DNA of 64,000 nt from Legionella sp. MW5194. GTDB lineage: Bacteria > Pseudomonadota > Gammaproteobacteria > Legionellales > Legionellaceae. The DNA lies in assembly GCF_016864235.1 (NCBI RefSeq), contig NZ_CP045733.1:97381-161380 (forward strand). Reading direction: 5' to 3'. Positions 61,489-64,000 of this stretch are shown here, piece after piece. The position numbers were made by a program, and so were the translations under genes. The first letter of the stretch is position 1; each line of letters opens with the position of its first letter. The notes under the pieces were generated by a model. The model ran no database searches, was not told where the DNA came from, and saw nothing but the letters and a program-made list of their open reading frames with translations.

Positions 61489-62999
61489 GTAAGAAAACCT
61501 CTCATGGGCTTCGGTTAAAACATTTAGGGATTAAAACTTATCACGAAGCTATTATTTACATGCGCGAGGATTGTCATGTTTGTCATTCGGAAGGATTCGA
61601 AGTACAGACGCGTATCCAAGTGACTTTAGGTCAGCACTCTATGATAGCCACTCTTAATGTGGTGACCTCAGAGCTACTTCAGCCTGGTGAGGCTGGTTTG
61701 TCGGATTACGCCTGGGAGTCTTTACATGCCAAAGAAGGCGATGAAATTCAGGTCTCCCATCCAAAACCCTTGGAATCCTTAAGCTATGTGCATACCAAGA
61801 TTTATGGCAAAGAACTGTCTTATGAACAAATGAAGATCATCATTGATGATGTGTTAAGCGGTCGTCTTTCTGATGTACAAATCTCCGCTTTTTTAGCGGC
61901 AAGTAGTGCAGGACGTCTAACCCGTACGGAAATCATGAAACTCACCAAAGCCATGATAGACAGTGGTGATCGCTTATCCTGGTCTTCACCTCTGGTCGTC
62001 GATAAACATTGCGTGGGAGGATTGCCGGGAAATCGCACAACTCTGATTGTAGTTCCCATTGTGGCCGCTTTTGGATTGATGATTCCAAAAACATCATCGC
62101 GTGCCATTACATCACCCGCGGGGACTGCGGATACCATGGAGACTTTAGCTCCAGTCCACTTAAGTCCCCAAAAGATGCGCCAAGTGGTTGAACAAGAAAA
62201 CGGCTGTATCGTATGGGGTGGGGCTGTGAGTTTAAGTCCTGCTGATGACGTGCTCATCCGTGTGGAACGAGCCATTGATTTAGATAGTGAAGGGCAATTA
62301 GTGGCTTCCATTCTTTCTAAAAAAATTGCAACAGGGGCCACACACGCGGTTATTGATATCCCCGTAGGACCTACTGCCAAAGTGAGGAATCAGTCTATGG
62401 CGCTCCTTCTGAAACAATTGCTTGAGGAGGTAGGTAACGAGTTAGGGCTTGTTGTCCATACTTTATTTACGGATGGGACGCAGCCGGTAGGCCATGGCAT
62501 TGGCCCGTCGTTAGAAGCTCGCGATGTATTGGCAGTATTACAAGGGTTGCCTGATGCGCCCAATGATTTGCGTGAACGAGCGTTGACGCTTGCAGGTGCT
62601 GCGTTAGAGTGTTCTTCGAAAGTACCAACGGGTTTAGGTAAATCCATTGCGACGCAATTATTGGATAGTGGACAAGCGTTTAAGAAATTTCAGGCCATTT
62701 GTGAGGCTCAGGGTGGGATGAGGGAATTGACCAAGGCACGTTTTACTTATCCTGTTGTGGCTGCAAAGGCAGGAAAAGTCTCCCTCATTGACAATCGAAA
62801 GCTTGCAAAAATAGCTAAGCTTGCTGGTGCGCCTAAATCGAAATCGGCGGGTATTGACCTCCATTCCCATGTCGGCGAATCCGTTGAAAAAGGCGAACCT
62901 TTGTTTACAATTCATTCGGAGTCTTCAGGGGAGCTCCATTACGCCTGTGATTTACTTCGCGATAAACAAGACATCATTATTTTAGGAGAAAATTCTTGA
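61485..62999 (+). CDS. AMP/thymidine phosphorylase family protein
   Basis: About 504 aa from GTG 61485, overlapping the previous stop. An N-terminal ~90-residue extra domain (ISVHTEC-type in archaeal AMP phosphorylase) precedes the nucleoside phosphorylase core: KHCVGGLPGNRTTLIVVPIVAAFG and SSRAITSPAGTADTMETLAPV. Length and the extra domain fit AMP phosphorylase (AMP + Pi to ribose 1,5-bisphosphate) as well as bacterial 'putative thymidine phosphorylase'. The PRPP-synthetase neighbour favours a nucleotide-sugar role. Confidence 0.85.
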   Translation: MSKKTSHGLRLKHLGIKTYHEAIIYMREDCHVCHSEGFEVQTRIQVTLGQHSMIATLNVVTSELLQPGEAGLSDYAWESLHAKEGDEIQVSHPKPLESLSYVHTKIYGKELSYEQMKIIIDDVLSGRLSDVQISAFLAASSAGRLTRTEIMKLTKAMIDSGDRLSWSSPLVVDKHCVGGLPGNRTTLIVVPIVAAFGLMIPKTSSRAITSPAGTADTMETLAPVHLSPQKMRQVVEQENGCIVWGGAVSLSPADDVLIRVERAIDLDSEGQLVASILSKKIATGATHAVIDIPVGPTAKVRNQSMALLLKQLLEEVGNELGLVVHTLFTDGTQPVGHGIGPSLEARDVLAVLQGLPDAPNDLRERALTLAGAALECSSKVPTGLGKSIATQLLDSGQAFKKFQAICEAQGGMRELTKARFTYPVVAAKAGKVSLIDNRKLAKIAKLAGAPKSKSAGIDLHSHVGESVEKGEPLFTIHSESSGELHYACDLLRDKQDIIILGENS

Positions 63000-63907
63000 A
63001 GCCTCTGTTATGTTCATTATTTGATTCTTCAGAAATTGCCGGACAATTACAAAAGACACTTCAAGTGGAAGTGGGTAAGGTCACATTCCACCGTTTTCCT
63101 GATACAGAATGGTACTTAAAAATTGATTCAGAGGTTAAAAGTCGCAGCATTATGGTAGTGGACAGTTTAAACCAGCCGGATGAAAAAATACTGCCTTTGT
63201 TGTTTTTTGCCAAAACGGCTAAAGAGTTGGGGGCTAAAAAAATCGGTTTGATTGCTCCTTATCTTTCCTACCTACGGCAAGATAAACGTTTTCACGAAGG
63301 AGAAGGAATTACTTCACGTTATTTTGCGGACATTTTATCGACTTCATTCGATTGGCTCATGACGATTGATCCGCACTTGCATCGCTATCACTCTTTAGAT
63401 GAAATCTACTCAATTCCCACTTTTGTTTTGCATGCCACATCGATGATTGCCACATGGATTAAACATCATGTTCCTAAGCCAATTCTTATTGGTCCTGATA
63501 TGGAAAGTGAGCAGTGGGTTGCCGATATTGCAGAAAAAGGTCGTTTTCCTTATGCGATTTTGGAAAAGATTCGGCATGGTGATAAAGAGGTGACTATTTC
63601 AGTACCCTATATTCCTGAGCTCGAATCTTCGACACTCGTGCTCGTCGATGACATCATTTCCACCGCCAGAACCATGGTAGAGACGGTGAAGCATTTACAA
63701 CAAGCAGGGAGCAAGTCCATCGTTTGTATTGGTGTGCATGCGCTGTTTGCAGAAGACGCTTATTCTCTATTATCTGCGATGAAAGGGGTGCAAGTCATCA
63801 CGTGTAATACCATTCATCATGTCACCAATGCGATCGATGTGAGTGGTTTGGCTGTGGACGTTTTAGTCCAAAACAAACTGGCCGCTTTAAAAAGTAAGCG
63901 TAAATGA
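62996..63907 (+). CDS. prs: Ribose-phosphate pyrophosphokinase (PRPP synthetase) family
   Basis: 303 aa, start TTG 62996 overlapping the previous stop by 4 nt. LRQDKRFHEGEGITSRYFADIL is the ATP-binding loop of PRPP synthetases, MTIDPHLHRYHS contains the catalytic/metal His, and LVLVDDIISTARTMVETVKHL is the PRPP-binding motif (START instead of DTAGT). A paralogue beside the phosphorylase suggests use of ribose 1,5-bisphosphate or ribose 5-phosphate. Confidence 0.88.
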   Translation: MKPLLCSLFDSSEIAGQLQKTLQVEVGKVTFHRFPDTEWYLKIDSEVKSRSIMVVDSLNQPDEKILPLLFFAKTAKELGAKKIGLIAPYLSYLRQDKRFHEGEGITSRYFADILSTSFDWLMTIDPHLHRYHSLDEIYSIPTFVLHATSMIATWIKHHVPKPILIGPDMESEQWVADIAEKGRFPYAILEKIRHGDKEVTISVPYIPELESSTLVLVDDIISTARTMVETVKHLQQAGSKSIVCIGVHALFAEDAYSLLSAMKGVQVITCNTIHHVTNAIDVSGLAVDVLVQNKLAALKSKRK

Positions 63908-63931
63908 GTTGATTATTAACAAGGAGTATCC

Positions 63932-64000
63932 ATGTTGAAAGCCTTTAGAATGATTGCAGTGCTTATTGGGTTAATCGGAGGACCATTCTTTTTGAGTTCC
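63932..64000 (+). CDS. Start of a membrane or secreted protein, cut by window end
   Basis: ATG 63932 follows AAGGAG (63921-63926). The 23 visible codons (FRMIAVLIGLIGGPFFLSS at the end) form a hydrophobic segment, a signal peptide or membrane helix. The rest lies outside the window. It is 24 nt after prs and likely in the same transcript. Confidence 0.6.
   Translation, partial: MLKAFRMIAVLIGLIGGPFFLSS

Noticed and set aside
1..64000. tRNA or rRNA genes
   Set aside because: I saw no sequence with a convincing tRNA cloverleaf or rRNA similarity; none claimed.

Overview
The window looks like part of a Legionella (or close relative) large plasmid or integrated mobile region. The DNA is AT-rich. 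It carries an iteron/Rep_3/ParAB plasmid backbone, four insertion-sequence families, a CsrA paralogue of the kind carried on Legionella mobile elements, an ankyrin protein that looks like a secreted effector, and a Hel-type (HelCBA/CusCBA) metal-efflux operon. The genus assignment rests on gene content recognised by eye, not on a database search.

Layout. 1-3.5 kb: an IS481-like transposase running off the left edge and an IS21-like element (copy A). 3.5-4.9 kb: two-component remnants (receiver C-terminus, a 75-aa histidine-hairpin-like protein, a broken response regulator). 5.2-12.1 kb: plasmid maintenance, with outlying iteron(s), an IS630 insertion, an iteron cluster, parA, parB-like, a small RHH-like gene, rep (frameshifted) and a second parB. 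12.3-13.4 kb: a WGR-domain gene and a short tyrosine recombinase. 13.5-31.9 kb: an accessory island with recX, P-loop kinase, eight GNAT acetyltransferase genes (several fused to other domains), two kinase/APH-fold genes, two tRNA trans-editing factors, an MccF-like peptidase, cupins, SDR, an adenine-methyltransferase fusion, a dienelactone hydrolase and an RraA-like gene. Many neighbours overlap at start/stop codons, as in operons. 32.0-36.2 kb: a beta-propeller/periplasmic-binding gene split by IS21-like copy B, with a 5-bp target duplication and exact restoration of the reading frame when the element is removed. 36.2-39.6 kb: a MarR regulator with a clear self-overlapping promoter/operator, an FAD/NAD(P) protein and an IS3 element. 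39.8-47.7 kb: decayed cupin and nucleotidyltransferase genes, a frameshifted sensor kinase, an ankyrin protein with a caspase-like His/Cys pair, an OmpR-family regulator, an ATP-grasp protein and an acidic Cys-rich protein. 48.0-49.9 kb: a decayed HTH-nucleotidyltransferase with a possible partner, a CsrA paralogue and a glutaredoxin-like protein. 50.2-63.9 kb: metal handling (FixH/YtkA-like protein, His/Gly-rich lipoprotein, P2-type ATPase, HelCBA) continuing without a break into an MBL/beta-CASP nuclease, an AMP/thymidine phosphorylase and a PRPP synthetase, nearly all with overlapping stop/start codons.

Main observations. (1) Three genes around the OmpR-type regulator share one promoter design: two TACAAT-like half-sites 11 bp apart, then 16 bp between the TTG and a TATAAT-like -10. 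This suggests a self-contained regulon comprising the ankyrin, ATP-grasp and acidic proteins. (2) The two 2.6-kb IS21 copies are inverted around 29 kb; the whole 5-nt length difference is four short-run deletions in copy A. (3) Similar one- or two-base losses break rep, the sensor kinase, a SnoaL-like gene and others, so either sequencing indels or real slippage decay must be considered before calling these genes dead. (4) The accessory island is rich in domain fusions.
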